DNA of 64,000 nucleotides from Bacillota bacterium (GTDB lineage: Bacteria; Bacillota; Clostridia; Oscillospirales; Ruminococcaceae): NCBI GenBank assembly GCA_023396225.1, contig JAEWWT010000024.1:1-64000 (forward strand), given 5' to 3'. A program made the translations under genes and the position numbers. The notes beneath the pieces are model-generated. The model had not been told where the DNA came from and searched no databases. It saw nothing but the letters and a program-made list of their open reading frames with translations. The stretch's first letter is position 1, and every line of letters begins with the position of its first letter. Below, piece after piece: positions 8,389 through 18,251 of this stretch.

Positions 8389-11300
8389 TTATGAAACAAT
8401 TGACGGACACTTGATATTTCCTGAATTAATTGAAATAGATTTAATTTGTGATTCAAGTGTCAGAATAACTGTAGATGAATTGATTGCCAGTGTATCCAAG
8501 GAAGTAGTTTTGCCTGCGGTAATCTGTGCTTTGTTTTCAAGAGTAATATCAAAGTTGTTTCCTGAAATAGTTTTTCCTGTTGCAGTAAGTTTTACGTTGT
8601 TGATTGTAATGTCAGCAGCAAGCTTAATATCAAGTGTAGTTGTAAGGGTTACAGGAGAAGAACCAGTACAGATTATTGTACTAAGGTTTGCAGGCAGGTC
8701 AGTCATTATTGCACCAGTACCATTACTTTCGAGTTCTATTGTCCATGTTCCTGTCTTGCCGACAATGTATTCCTTAGCCTCGTTGAAGCTTGCAAACTGG
8801 TGTGCGACATCTGTCTGTCTGTTGCCTGTTTCATAAGCATATGCAGATATTCCTGCAGTTCTTATTGTAGTGCCAACCTTTGTAATTAGCCACTTAACAT
8901 CACTGTCTTTCATTGTGTTGTCAGTTTTGAATTGTGATCCTGTTCCGTTTGCAGCAGTGAGAAGAATTGTTCCTGCTGTAAGCGGAGAGAGTGTAGTGCC
9001 ATCAGCATTGACAACATTAAATATAATTGGGTTATCCTGTGTTATCTGAACTGTTCCTGTAGCTGTAAATGATTTTCCGTTCAGTTTTCTGATTACAGAT
9101 TTTTCTGATGCTCCAGAACTGTTAATAAGATTCTTTATTGAAGTTGTGTTCTTGAAGAAAGTATCTGTTTTCTTAAGTGAAAGGGTAAGCGTTCCAGATA
9201 TAGCACCGTTTACAGTGTAGTTTGCATTGTTCAAATTAACTGTTCCAGCACCGCTCATTGTGTTTATTACAACATCACAGTTATCAAAAGTAACTTCAGC
9301 GCCAACCTTTGTAACAATAACTGGAATTCCTAACGCAACGGAATTATTCAGCTTTACTCCAGAGAACTTAACCTTTGAGTTTGCAGAAGAAAGTGTAATT
9401 CCACCAGTAAAGTTAAGTGTTCTAGTACCTGCATCGGATACTATGGTTACATTCTTATTGTCATTTGGCATTATGATTGCGCCTGCACTAGGAACATCAG
9501 CCTTGAGAGTTACTGTGAATGTATTTCCAGAGTCGCTGTTAATATAATCAATTGCGTCATTGAAACGTGCGAATAAGTATGAATTAGTTCCGTTTGATAC
9601 TGATATTACTGGGTCTCCCATTTTAATTGCGGAACCATTCTTATAGAATACAAGGCTGGTAGTCTGGTTCATTTTTATAGCAGCTGTTGAAATCTTTGGA
9701 GCAGAGTCAATAACAGTAAGTGCTGAATATCCGCTTTCAGGGATTTCCGAGTAAGAACCATTCTCAAGCACCATTGGGCAAAGTGTAAGAGGACTGCTTG
9801 CGGTAACTGCATTTGTAATTGTAAACTGCTTTGAATCCAGATACTTAAGCGTATATTTGTTTGTACCTTCTGTTATGATGTTTAATACGCTTATATTTCC
9901 ATATACAGTCAGTGTTGAATCGTTATTATCAGCATAGGTGAGTTTTGTAATACCGGAAATATTGCCATTTACTATTACATTGCTGTTACTAAGAACAAGT
10001 TGTGAATTTGTTGAACCTGTAATATTTGTAAGGCTATTAATGGTTGTGGTATTTAATAAGGTAAGGGTATAAGCAGATGTATTAATGTTTATTGGAAGAG
10101 CGTCTGTAATTGTCTGACTTCTTACCTTTGTTAAATTAATGCCGTCAAAACTAATATTGCCCGTAAGAACTAAATCAGCAGTACAACGGATTTGTAATTC
10201 TGCAGAAGCAGGCTTGTAGGTAATTTCTGAATACTTACCTGCAAGAGGGAATGGCATTGCGCCAGTAACAAATATGTCAGAATTGAATGAGACATTATAC
10301 TTGGCATTCTTGTTGTTAAGTCTGTTGATTTCTGTGTTCATGTCTGCTAATGTCATAAACTTACCAAGATTAGCTCCATCTGGGTTTGTCAATGTAATAA
10401 CAGGCTGAGATGAAATAGTTTTAATGGTGTTGCTTGAACGATAAGTATTAATAGTATTTGAATCAGCACCAATAAGCTTAATTTGTTCAGAAGTAACGTT
10501 TGTTGTTGAAAGTATTATTGTATTATCATTAGGAGTAATGATATTTCCGTTTATGTCACAGACATTAACATTGAGTGTACCATTTTCAATTGATGATACA
10601 GCTGCAGTTTTACCTTGAGTTACAGACAAAGTTGAGTCAGTTCCACATGTAATCTTGCCGATTGTTGCTGTATTGCCTAAGGTCAACTTGTTAGTATTAC
10701 TGGACATATCAATGTTTGTGCAAGCAAATGTTGGTATACACTTTAATGTAGTACTTATCATTACTAAATTATCAGCCTTGAAAGCACTTTTTACAGTAAC
10801 AGTTGAGTTTTCAAGGTTCACAGAAACAAGTGAAGTACCTATTTTTGAAATGCTTGCAATGTGTTCTTCAGTCATGTTCTTGAAAGAAAGATTTCCGTTT
10901 ATGGCAATGTTTATTGCCAAAGGAATTTCTACTCCGGTAGAACTTACACCAATAAGGTCAATATTGTCAAACATAACTGTTGTATTAAGTGTAATGCCTG
11001 TTAATTTAAGAGATTTCTTTTCGCCACTACTCTTGAAAGTCAGGCTCTGACACTTAGTTTTAGCAGGTGAAGCAAGGGGTCCGCTTAGGTTGTAGTCATC
11101 AAGTAAAACAACTTCATACTGGGATGTACTTGTGCCGTTAGTATTAATATAGCTTATTATGTCTGTCCATAATGAATATGTAGCAATCTTTTCGCTGCCT
11201 GACTGAGTAACTTGATAAAGCTCAAGTGCTTCAATACCTGCATATACATTTGTACTGATCTTGTAAGTTACTGCACGGTCACCAGTAATCTTAAAGCGGT

Positions 11301-14300
11301 CTGATGTTGTTTTTGTATTTGAAGCGGTAAGAAGTTTTGTTGAGGCTTCAAATCTTGTATTACTTGAATCGAGTATGTTTAGAGGATTTGTGCCGTTAAC
11401 TGTGCCGGAAATAGTTACATTCGGAACTGCTGCTCCGGCAGGAATGATATAAACAATATTACACAGAGCATTTACAGTTGTAACATTTACTATATTAATT
11501 GTTTTTCCTGAATGAATTTTTAAAGCGTGTGTGTCTGCAATATTTTCGTCAAAGATAAGGTTTGTAATTCCTGTTACACTTCCGTTAGCATCAAGTGTCG
11601 TTTTAATGTTAATATCCTTGAATGTTGCAATGTTACCATTAACAGTTGCATTGGAAGCATTAAGAATACCAGCAGTTGTTCCCGTTAAGTTAGCATTAAA
11701 AGTAGAATCACTGATTGTCAATGTCTTTCCGTTAGTCCTCCATGTTGGAACTGAAGTAGAAACTGTACCACTTACAATAAGATCATTTAATTTATAATTA
11801 ACTGTCTGGGAAAATGCGGTAGGGATGCGTAAAGTATGGTTATTGCCCTCTAAAGAAATTTCTGCACACTTAGTGACTGCAGGGGAGGTGTATGTTGTTT
11901 CCATTGTATAGTCATTTATAAAGTTGAGTATGTAACTTGATGTTGCTGTACCATTTGTATTAATGTAACTTATTGCTTCATTCCATAACGCATATGTTCC
12001 GAGTTTTGTCGGGGTTCCAGTACTGTTATCATAAAGTTCAATTGTTTCAACACCAGCATAAACTGTTGTGCCAATTTTATAAGTAACAGCACCAATGCCT
12101 TCAATTGCAAATTTATTGGCAGGTGTATTTGCATTTGAAGCAATAAGAAGTTTTGTTCCGGAATCAAATGTTGATGTTACATTGTTGTTTATCTTTTTAA
12201 TACTTACAGGATTTGTTCCTGTTATTGTACCAGAGACAGTAACATTAGGAAGGGTTGAAGCTTTTGTTGTGTTATATAATAGATTACAATTATAGCTGCT
12301 GGTTGTGATGTTTACGATGCCTACAGTTTTTCCACCTGAAATATCTAAATTACTGCTATTTTCAAAAATCAAATTAGTAATTCCTGTAATGTTACCAGCG
12401 GAAATAAGACTATTTTTAATTTTTAATTCTTTAAATGTTGTAATGTTTCCATTAATATTTGAGTCCTCAACACTAAGTGTTCCTGCTACTGTGCCACTTA
12501 AATGTGAATTAAAGTTAACATTTTTAAGTGTAAGTGTTTGTCCGTTGGTTTTCCATGTTGATACAGCGGTTGGAACTAAACTATTAACAGAAATGTTTTC
12601 AAATGTAACTGGGATAGTCTGAGTAAATGATGATGGAATTGCAATAGCTGTTCCGCTGCTGGAAACCTTTATACCAGAACATTTTGCAGGCAGTGTTGTT
12701 ATAGTTACATTGTCATTGATAATAATGTTGTATACTATGGTTGGTTTATTAGCTGTATTAATTGCTGTAACCATATCTGCCCATGTAAGGTAATTTCCAA
12801 GAGTAGCATTGCTTCCGTTTTCGGAATATGTAACGTTAATAGTAGGAGTAGTTGCCTTGATGTATGCTCCGTCCTTAATAAGTCCGAGTTCACTATTGTC
12901 AGTAAGTTTTTCACTGAATGTAAAGCAGGTTGGCAATACAGTTGATCCTGTATTTTTAATAATAACCGCATGGTCATCAAGGGTTGGTACTACGTCAAGG
13001 ATTATTGGTTTGTTATCACTTCTTGTAATACCTGTTATGCTGAGATCAGGCGTTTTTGTACTTATTGAAATAGTGTTTCCATTTACAGAGTTGTTTGAAA
13101 CAAGTGTACCTATTACTGTTGATACACCATCAGAAATTTTCAAAATAGAATCTGTTCTGAGTGTAAGTGAAGTAAATGTATTTGTTCCGCTTGAGGAGGA
13201 AACAAAACCATCTATTAACGTAAGGTTACTTAGTTTTGTATTATTAGAAATTAGATTTGCTTTGTTTAATATAACTGGGTATGTAATATTAGCGCCTGTT
13301 ACTGTAATATCAAGTGCGCATGATTCAGATTGATTAACAACTGAAAAACTTTTAGCTTTTGTTGGAAGAGAAATTGCCGGAATGGATGCAGCGGATACTG
13401 TGGAAGGAACAGTAATTACATAAGTATTATAAATACTGTTAAGTTTGTTTATATATTCAACTGCATTTGTCCAGTCAGAGAAATACTTTGTTGCTGAGCC
13501 GTATGTAAGTTTAAAGCATTCAGTCTGCAGAACAGGTGCATACATAAATATATTTGAATATCCTGTAATTTGTGGGTGCTGTGTATTTCCTGTCTTGTTC
13601 AGAGTATAGGTGTTTGAACCATTGCTGAATATAACTCGGTTAGCATATGTTTCATTTGACAAACCTATTACTGTATCAGAATCAGTATAGCTTAATGTAC
13701 TTGCAAGATTTATATTGGAAGTACCTGCGATTGTACTGAAAATATAAAGAGCAGGCTTACTTGCAGGCGCATTGCTGTCTGCAATAAGATTGATTTTGTT
13801 GGTTGCAGCAATTGATGTGATTTTTTCTGTATTGAATGTAGGAGTGTTCAATACTGCAGTGCTAGAAAGAGAAAGATTATCAGCATTTATTCCTCCAGCT
13901 GATGTTGTCAATGTAAGTGCTGTTGTTCCGCCGAGTGAAAGGTTATTTACAGAATCAATCGAGTAAACATTTACAGCAGGGCTTCCGTTAATAATAACGC
14001 TGCCTGTCTGAGTGTCATCACATTTGATTGCAGGGAATGAAGAATCATTTGCTGTATCGTCAGAATCAGACAAAATACCTGTCTTAATTGACAAAGTGTT
14101 ATTTCCTAAACTAATGCTGTAAGTCGAGTCTTTTGGGTATTTAGGAGTGATGTCCTGGAAAGCAACATTTGAATTAAGTGTCATGTTGCTCTTAAATATA
14201 AAATCAAACTTTTCCATACTTGATTTGCTTGCTATAGTTATAGGAACTGACGGCATAGTTTCACCGTTGTATTGAATATCGTTTAAAATATAAACAATTG

Positions 14301-16002
14301 AATTAGTTGTTGCATTATTAAAAGCAGCTTGGAGAGTGGTATATCCAGTACTGCCGACTAAAGCCACATATTCGTCAAAAGTTGCAGAAAGCGCAATGTT
14401 GGAATTGACGGTATATGTTTTAGTCAAGTTGGAGCCCAAGACTCCGGCTTCTTGTATCGCATCCCCTCCTTCAGGTGATATAGTAAGGTTAGGGCAATAG
14501 CTTGGCATATTAGGTGTAACTGTTATTGTAATGGTTGATCCCGCTGCAACAGTATCACCTGAATTTATAGTTGTACTGCCATACTTAACTGTTATATTTC
14601 CGTCAGCCGGCTGATTTATTGTAATTGTACGTGGGTCATCTATTCCATAGTTTGCATCATGGTTAGCAAAAGAATATGTAGTAGCTGTGCATGATTTGAT
14701 TGGAAGATCTTCAGCTGTGTGGTTACTTGAATCTGAACTTCCATAGAATTGGGCATTTGTAGTGTTAAACCAGTCTCGGCATATCCAAGTTTGCTGATCA
14801 CCCCATGTAACGTCAATATTATACCATTCCGTTATTCCATTGTTGTCCAATCCGACTTGATTCCAGGCATGCCCTCCTGCTGCAGATCCAGCAGAGGTCA
14901 TATATCCTGTAACAAGTATACAGTCAATGTCAAGAGCATTCATCATTAACTGAAATGCTTTTGAAATACCCTCACATACTGCTGTTTCATCAATAAACAT
15001 ACCGGTTGCATCATGAGCATTTACTGCGTTTAGTGTATAAACATTTTTGCTGCATATTTTGTCGTGGATAAGATATTCCTGCGAATATTCATTATAACCA
15101 GCAACTTCATTTTTCCAGCTGCTTATAATGTTTAGCATCTGAGCTTTTCTTGCAGAACGAGTTGATCCATTTGTGTAGCTGCTCGATACAAGAACCTCGA
15201 GATATGCCGGAGCATATAAAAGCGTTGTGCTTGCCCAGAAAATCTGAGGATTGTCACGTCTGAATGCCCAATAAACATCAGCTGCTTGCTCACCTGTCAG
15301 TGATGCACCGGCTCCGCTAAAAGTTATTTCAAAAGCTTTATAATATGTTTTGCTAGAATTAACAAATGCGGTAGCATTTTGAGTTGAATTGTCAAACTCA
15401 TATGATCGTGCTGCAAGCTGGTCATATGCAGATTGTTGTGCTGATGTAAGGGTTTCACGCCAATATGTAGTGTTGTAATTTGTACTGGTGTCAGCATAAT
15501 AAGATCTTGTGACCAAACCCTGAGGAATTTCTTCAACAGGAATGGAAATTGCAATTTGTGGGGCAACTGCAGAACCAACATACATATTTTCAATAATGTC
15601 AGCTTGGTCACCATTTTCAACGTAATAAACTCCATCCCTGAAGCATTCATTAGCATTAAAAAGCTTTTTTTCCTCAATAATGAGAGGCTTTTCAGTTACA
15701 GTTTCAGGAACTGTTTCCAAATTATCTGGTATTTCCAAATATGTAGTTTCTAAATAAGTAGTTTCTAATGGGTCACCTTCTGGAGCCGGGTCAGATTCAG
15801 GTATTGTGCTGGTATCAGAACTTTCCGGCGGGACACTTTCAGGCGGCGGCAGGCTTTGATCTGTTTCAGATACAGAAGAAGTGTTATCTTCAGCAGAAAC
15901 AACTAATGTATTCAGTGAACTTGTACTGTCTGTCATTGTAATTATCATAAGCAAAGACAGTACCAATGCTAGAAATCTACGTTTTTTTGTTATTTTATTC
16001 AT
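8389..16002 (-). CDS. Giant secreted transglutaminase-like protein with eight repeat modules
   Basis: 2537 residues from the ATG at 16002, which has GGAGAGG eight bases upstream (an ATG-free extension to 16032 lacks one). A signal peptide covers residues 1-37 (KKRR, hydrophobic core, VSA-E). A Pro/Glu/Ser-rich linker follows to about 115. A transglutaminase-like domain spans about 180-410, with the triad Cys343 (AVCEGIS), His378 (GGHAW) and Asp397 (NIDVTW). A short beta repeat lies at 458-555. From about residue 555 on there are eight modules averaging about 265 residues, each opening with an LW-x-x-AI-x-YINT-like helix and continuing in Asn/Thr/Ser-rich strands typical of beta-solenoids. No LPXTG, SLH domain, dockerin or wall-binding repeat is visible, and the last module is incomplete. 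A wall or adhesion role is inferred. Confidence 0.8.
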   Translation of the reverse strand: MNKITKKRRFLALVLSLLMIITMTDSTSSLNTLVVSAEDNTSSVSETDQSLPPPESVPPESSDTSTIPESDPAPEGDPLETTYLETTYLEIPDNLETVPETVTEKPLIIEEKKLFNANECFRDGVYYVENGDQADIIENMYVGSAVAPQIAISIPVEEIPQGLVTRSYYADTSTNYNTTYWRETLTSAQQSAYDQLAARSYEFDNSTQNATAFVNSSKTYYKAFEITFSGAGASLTGEQAADVYWAFRRDNPQIFWASTTLLYAPAYLEVLVSSSYTNGSTRSARKAQMLNIISSWKNEVAGYNEYSQEYLIHDKICSKNVYTLNAVNAHDATGMFIDETAVCEGISKAFQLMMNALDIDCILVTGYMTSAGSAAGGHAWNQVGLDNNGITEWYNIDVTWGDQQTWICRDWFNTTNAQFYGSSDSSNHTAEDLPIKSCTATTYSFANHDANYGIDDPRTITINQPADGNITVKYGSTTINSGDTVAAGSTITITVTPNMPSYCPNLTISPEGGDAIQEAGVLGSNLTKTYTVNSNIALSATFDEYVALVGSTGYTTLQAAFNNATTNSIVYILNDIQYNGETMPSVPITIASKSSMEKFDFIFKSNMTLNSNVAFQDITPKYPKDSTYSISLGNNTLSIKTGILSDSDDTANDSSFPAIKCDDTQTGSVIINGSPAVNVYSIDSVNNLSLGGTTALTLTTSAGGINADNLSLSSTAVLNTPTFNTEKITSIAATNKINLIADSNAPASKPALYIFSTIAGTSNINLASTLSYTDSDTVIGLSNETYANRVIFSNGSNTYTLNKTGNTQHPQITGYSNIFMYAPVLQTECFKLTYGSATKYFSDWTNAVEYINKLNSIYNTYVITVPSTVSAASIPAISLPTKAKSFSVVNQSESCALDITVTGANITYPVILNKANLISNNTKLSNLTLIDGFVSSSSGTNTFTSLTLRTDSILKISDGVSTVIGTLVSNNSVNGNTISISTKTPDLSITGITRSDNKPIILDVVPTLDDHAVIIKNTGSTVLPTCFTFSEKLTDNSELGLIKDGAYIKATTPTINVTYSENGSNATLGNYLTWADMVTAINTANKPTIVYNIIINDNVTITTLPAKCSGIKVSSSGTAIAIPSSFTQTIPVTFENISVNSLVPTAVSTWKTNGQTLTLKNVNFNSHLSGTVAGTLSVEDSNINGNITTFKELKIKNSLISAGNITGITNLIFENSSNLDISGGKTVGIVNITTSSYNCNLLYNTTKASTLPNVTVSGTITGTNPVSIKKINNNVTSTFDSGTKLLIASNANTPANKFAIEGIGAVTYKIGTTVYAGVETIELYDNSTGTPTKLGTYALWNEAISYINTNGTATSSYILNFINDYTMETTYTSPAVTKCAEISLEGNNHTLRIPTAFSQTVNYKLNDLIVSGTVSTSVPTWRTNGKTLTISDSTFNANLTGTTAGILNASNATVNGNIATFKDINIKTTLDANGSVTGITNLIFDENIADTHALKIHSGKTINIVNVTTVNALCNIVYIIPAGAAVPNVTISGTVNGTNPLNILDSSNTRFEASTKLLTASNTKTTSDRFKITGDRAVTYKISTNVYAGIEALELYQVTQSGSEKIATYSLWTDIISYINTNGTSTSQYEVVLLDDYNLSGPLASPAKTKCQSLTFKSSGEKKSLKLTGITLNTTVMFDNIDLIGVSSTGVEIPLAINIAINGNLSFKNMTEEHIASISKIGTSLVSVNLENSTVTVKSAFKADNLVMISTTLKCIPTFACTNIDMSSNTNKLTLGNTATIGKITCGTDSTLSVTQGKTAAVSSIENGTLNVNVCDINGNIITPNDNTIILSTTNVTSEQIKLIGADSNTINTYRSSNTIKTISSQPVITLTNPDGANLGKFMTLADMNTEINRLNNKNAKYNVSFNSDIFVTGAMPFPLAGKYSEITYKPASAELQIRCTADLVLTGNISFDGINLTKVRSQTITDALPININTSAYTLTLLNTTTINSLTNITGSTNSQLVLSNSNVIVNGNISGITKLTYADNNDSTLTVYGNISVLNIITEGTNKYTLKYLDSKQFTITNAVTASSPLTLCPMVLENGSYSEIPESGYSALTVIDSAPKISTAAIKMNQTTSLVFYKNGSAIKMGDPVISVSNGTNSYLFARFNDAIDYINSDSGNTFTVTLKADVPSAGAIIMPNDNKNVTIVSDAGTRTLNFTGGITLSSANSKVKFSGVKLNNSVALGIPVIVTKVGAEVTFDNCDVVINTMSGAGTVNLNNANYTVNGAISGTLTLSLKKTDTFFKNTTSIKNLINSSGASEKSVIRKLNGKSFTATGTVQITQDNPIIFNVVNADGTTLSPLTAGTILLTAANGTGSQFKTDNTMKDSDVKWLITKVGTTIRTAGISAYAYETGNRQTDVAHQFASFNEAKEYIVGKTGTWTIELESNGTGAIMTDLPANLSTIICTGSSPVTLTTTLDIKLAADITINNVKLTATGKTISGNNFDITLENKAQITAGKTTSLDTLAINSSTVILTLESQIKSISINSGNIKCPSIVS
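8700..14400 (-). repeat. Eight diverged tandem protein modules within the giant gene
   Basis: The recurring module openings lie near 14330, 13450, 12775, 11990, 11155, 10330, 9540 and 8765, a spacing of roughly 680-880 bases. The second to fourth of the later modules are the most alike; several share VTYKI-T-VYAG, S-TW-TNG-TLT and VTG-ITNLIF type strings, which suggests recent duplication. The module nearest the stop codon is cut short. Confidence 0.7.
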
Positions 16003-16038
16003 ATTATTACCTCTCCAATAATGGCTTATCATGCATAT

Positions 16039-16067
16039 ATTTTATCACACTTGCTTACCAATTTCAA
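16039..16067 (-). promoter_or_regulatory. SigA-type promoter for the giant protein gene
   Basis: TTGAAA (16067-16062), a 17-bp spacer and TAAAAT (16044-16039) stand 37 bp before the chosen start codon. Confidence 0.7.
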
Positions 16068-16140
16068 CATATATTTACAATATAATTTAAAAATTTCTAA
16101 AACAAGTAAATAAAATAATGCTTGTTTTGTTAATAATAAC

Positions 16141-16178
16141 TAAAAACCCTACTCTGATTAATTAGAGTAGGGTTTTTA
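16141..16178 (-). terminator. Terminator of the MerR-type gene
   Basis: AAAAACCCTACTCT and AGAGTAGGGTTTTT pair around GATTAATT. Symmetrical A/T flanks make it usable on either strand. Confidence 0.8.
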
Positions 16179-16212
16179 TAATAATTACATTGCAGATGAA
16201 ATTATCTGTAAG

Positions 16213-17031
16213 TTATTTCTTTTTTATAGGGTAACATACTTCTGTGACAAGTTCATCGGGATTGTCTGTCATTGCCTTGCTGACATGATATATGCTGAAC
16301 ATAGGACCGTCAAATTTAAAGTCGTTATCCTTGACCCAGTTTGCAACAGCCTGGTTTACAGCGTCAATCTCATCATAAGAACCTTTGTAAGTTGCTGAAG
16401 CAACCTCTACGGCAGGAACTGTCTTGAATTTTACATTTTCTGTGTCATTGTAATTCCCCTTTACTGTTCCCTGAATTTCCACATCACAATCACTTTCCTT
16501 ATATCCCATATCATGATAAATGGCAAGAGTATAGCAGTGATCTGCAGGCTGAACATGGAGTGGAGCCGTTTCTTCCATAACTGTCCGCCAGAGTATACCC
16601 TCCTGGTCATATGCAGGAATAATTTTTCTTACACTGAAAACGTATCTTTCAGGTATTGTTTTTAAAGTTACATTATAGTTCATATAGTTTTCGTCCTTTC
16701 TCAATCTTTCAATGGTAGTTTCAAGAAGCCTCAGACGCGACTTAATATTGTCAGCCTCTGCAAGAACTTCCGTATGCTTTACTGCAAGAAATTTTTCAAG
16801 TGCATCTGGATTGTCATACTGCTTTATAATTTCTGATACAACTGAAAGGTTGAACCCCATATTTTTCAAAGAGGTAATTCTCTCCGCGTCCGGGAGCTGA
16901 TCTTCGATATAATAGCGGTAACCTGTGAAATCGTCAATGCATTTTGGAACAAGCAGTCCCATGTCGTCATAATACCTCAGCATCCGGATGCTGATTCTTG
17001 ACAGCCTTGAAAAATCCCCTATTTTAAGCAT
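16213..17031 (-). CDS. MerR-family regulator with GyrI-like effector-binding domain
   Basis: 272 residues. Residues 1-70 are a MerR winged helix (MLKIGDFSRLSRISIRMLRY, then YYDDMGLLVP and a GYRYY wing), followed by the dimerising coiled coil at about 75-115. Residues 120-272 form a GyrI/SHV-like ligand-binding domain. This layout is that of BmrR/TipA-type activators, which bind diverse small molecules and untwist promoters with long spacers. Its own promoter has such a spacer, so autoregulation is likely. The adjacent upstream serine hydrolase is the only nearby candidate target. Confidence 0.85.
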   Translation of the reverse strand: MLKIGDFSRLSRISIRMLRYYDDMGLLVPKCIDDFTGYRYYIEDQLPDAERITSLKNMGFNLSVVSEIIKQYDNPDALEKFLAVKHTEVLAEADNIKSRLRLLETTIERLRKDENYMNYNVTLKTIPERYVFSVRKIIPAYDQEGILWRTVMEETAPLHVQPADHCYTLAIYHDMGYKESDCDVEIQGTVKGNYNDTENVKFKTVPAVEVASATYKGSYDEIDAVNQAVANWVKDNDFKFDGPMFSIYHVSKAMTDNPDELVTEVCYPIKKK

Positions 17032-17073
17032 GATATTTACCTCACATATATATGTATTTTTGAGCTCAATTAT

Positions 17074-17104
17074 ATTATAAAGTATACCACAATGTAAGAG
17101 TCAA
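17074..17104 (-). promoter_or_regulatory. Promoter with 19-bp spacer, MerR-type, before the regulator gene
   Basis: TTGACT (17104-17099) and TATAAT (17079-17074) are separated by 19 bp rather than 17. That spacing is the hallmark of MerR-activated promoters. The spacer is only weakly dyadic (CTTAC...GTATAC). Confidence 0.7.
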
Positions 17105-17128
17105 GGGGTATTTTAAATAAATATTAAT

Positions 17129-18103
17129 TTAATCATCAAATATAGGTTCAACGAAATTCTTAATTAATTCAATTCTTATCTTTGCATCTGGGATGAAAAA
17201 AGCTGCAATTGAAATTGAAAGCTGTTTCTTTGTATTTACATAAATAATGATTCCGCCATCGCCCATAGCTGCAAAGCTTTCATTATCAATTAGCCACCAG
17301 AGGTAACCGTAACCAAGACCAAATTCTTCACATCTGCTTTGTTCAGCGGTGCTTTCAATTATCCATTTGTCTGAAACAATCTGTTGACCATTCCATACCC
17401 CATTATTAAGATACAGAAGGCCTATTTTAGCCATTTCTTTAGGTGTCATGAAGAGTCCCCAGCTTGCAATATTGTTTCCCTGAGGATCAATAACCCATCC
17501 CTTTGTGTTATTATCATTCATAACTAAGCCGTGTTCTTTCTCATCATGAATAACAACGTTCTGGGGAACATCAATATTAAGTGGCGTGAATAAATTTCTC
17601 TTAGCAAATTCAAGAATAGGTTCTCCGATTGCTTTGGTAAGAATACCAGATAAAATATGTGTTCCACCGATTCCTGCATAGTTGAACTTTCCAATAGGTT
17701 TGTCTCCGCCAAGATAATCAAGTGCTGTGCGTATAGGATTTTCGCTTATAAAGAACTCCACATAAGGCTCTTTATCATATTTGTAAGGAGCAGTCATTGT
17801 CATAAGGTTTTTTACTGTAATGTTATGAATCGTTTTTTCGCCTGCAAGGGGAGTATAATCAGGGAAGAAGTCTAGCACCTTTGTATCTAAACTTTTGATT
17901 AATCCTTTGTCTATTGCTATGCCGATCAAAATAGAAACGATGCTCTTTGTAACTGAAAACAAGTGCACTGTGTTCTCGGAATTATATCCGTTTAAATACT
18001 TTTCATACAACTTCTCACAGTCTTTCTGCACTACTATGCCGGTAATGTTGCTATGTTCCCTAGCAACTGCATTTTCAAGTTCTGAAATTTTTTCTTGTCT
18101 CAT
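17129..18103 (-). CDS. Serine hydrolase, beta-lactamase family (class C/PBP4-like)
   Basis: 324 residues without a signal peptide, so probably cytosolic. The SxxK nucleophile motif is SVTK at residues 50-53, followed by the usual hydrophobic helix. NYAGIGGT supplies the tyrosine motif, and AAMGDGGIIIYV near the C-terminus takes the place of the KTG strand. Members include D-aminopeptidases, esterases and 6-aminohexanoate hydrolases; true beta-lactamase activity is unlikely without export. GAAAGGATAAG precedes the ATG. The gene reads toward the MerR gene, with about 100 bp between them. Confidence 0.8.
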   Translation of the reverse strand: MRQEKISELENAVAREHSNITGIVVQKDCEKLYEKYLNGYNSENTVHLFSVTKSIVSILIGIAIDKGLIKSLDTKVLDFFPDYTPLAGEKTIHNITVKNLMTMTAPYKYDKEPYVEFFISENPIRTALDYLGGDKPIGKFNYAGIGGTHILSGILTKAIGEPILEFAKRNLFTPLNIDVPQNVVIHDEKEHGLVMNDNNTKGWVIDPQGNNIASWGLFMTPKEMAKIGLLYLNNGVWNGQQIVSDKWIIESTAEQSRCEEFGLGYGYLWWLIDNESFAAMGDGGIIIYVNTKKQLSISIAAFFIPDAKIRIELIKNFVEPIFDD

Positions 18104-18129
18104 AAAATCTTATCCTTTCAATGTTTGTT

Positions 18130-18137
18130 GACCGGTC
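18130..18137 (-). promoter_or_regulatory. Possible operator upstream of the serine hydrolase gene
   Basis: GACCGGTC is a perfect 8-bp palindrome about 27 bp ahead of the start codon and just downstream of a poor promoter (TTGATT, then GTATAC). TetR-type repressors often use such cores, but none is encoded here. Confidence 0.3.
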
Positions 18138-18204
18138 TGTATACATCGTAAATCCATTAAAAATCAAAGTCAATACCCTATTTTATAAGACTACTTTTTG
18201 CACA

Positions 18205-18237
18205 AAAAAGGCGCCTCAATTTGAAGCACCTTTGTAA
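18205..18237 (-). terminator. Terminator of the TIM barrel/acyl-CoA synthetase gene
   Basis: On the minus strand AAGGTGCTTCA pairs with TGAGGCGCCTT around AAT and is followed by TTTTTG. Confidence 0.75.
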
Positions 18238-18251
18238 TGATATTTAATATT

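Noticed and set aside
8411..13966. Several 60-170-codon plus-strand frames inside the giant gene
   Set aside because: They are the antisense of the Thr/Asn/Ser-rich repeat modules, appear at the same phase in each module, and lack ribosome binding sites.
17129..18103. Serine hydrolase as a true antibiotic-resistance beta-lactamase
   Set aside because: There is no signal peptide and the KTG motif is replaced, so a cytosolic esterase or peptidase is more likely.
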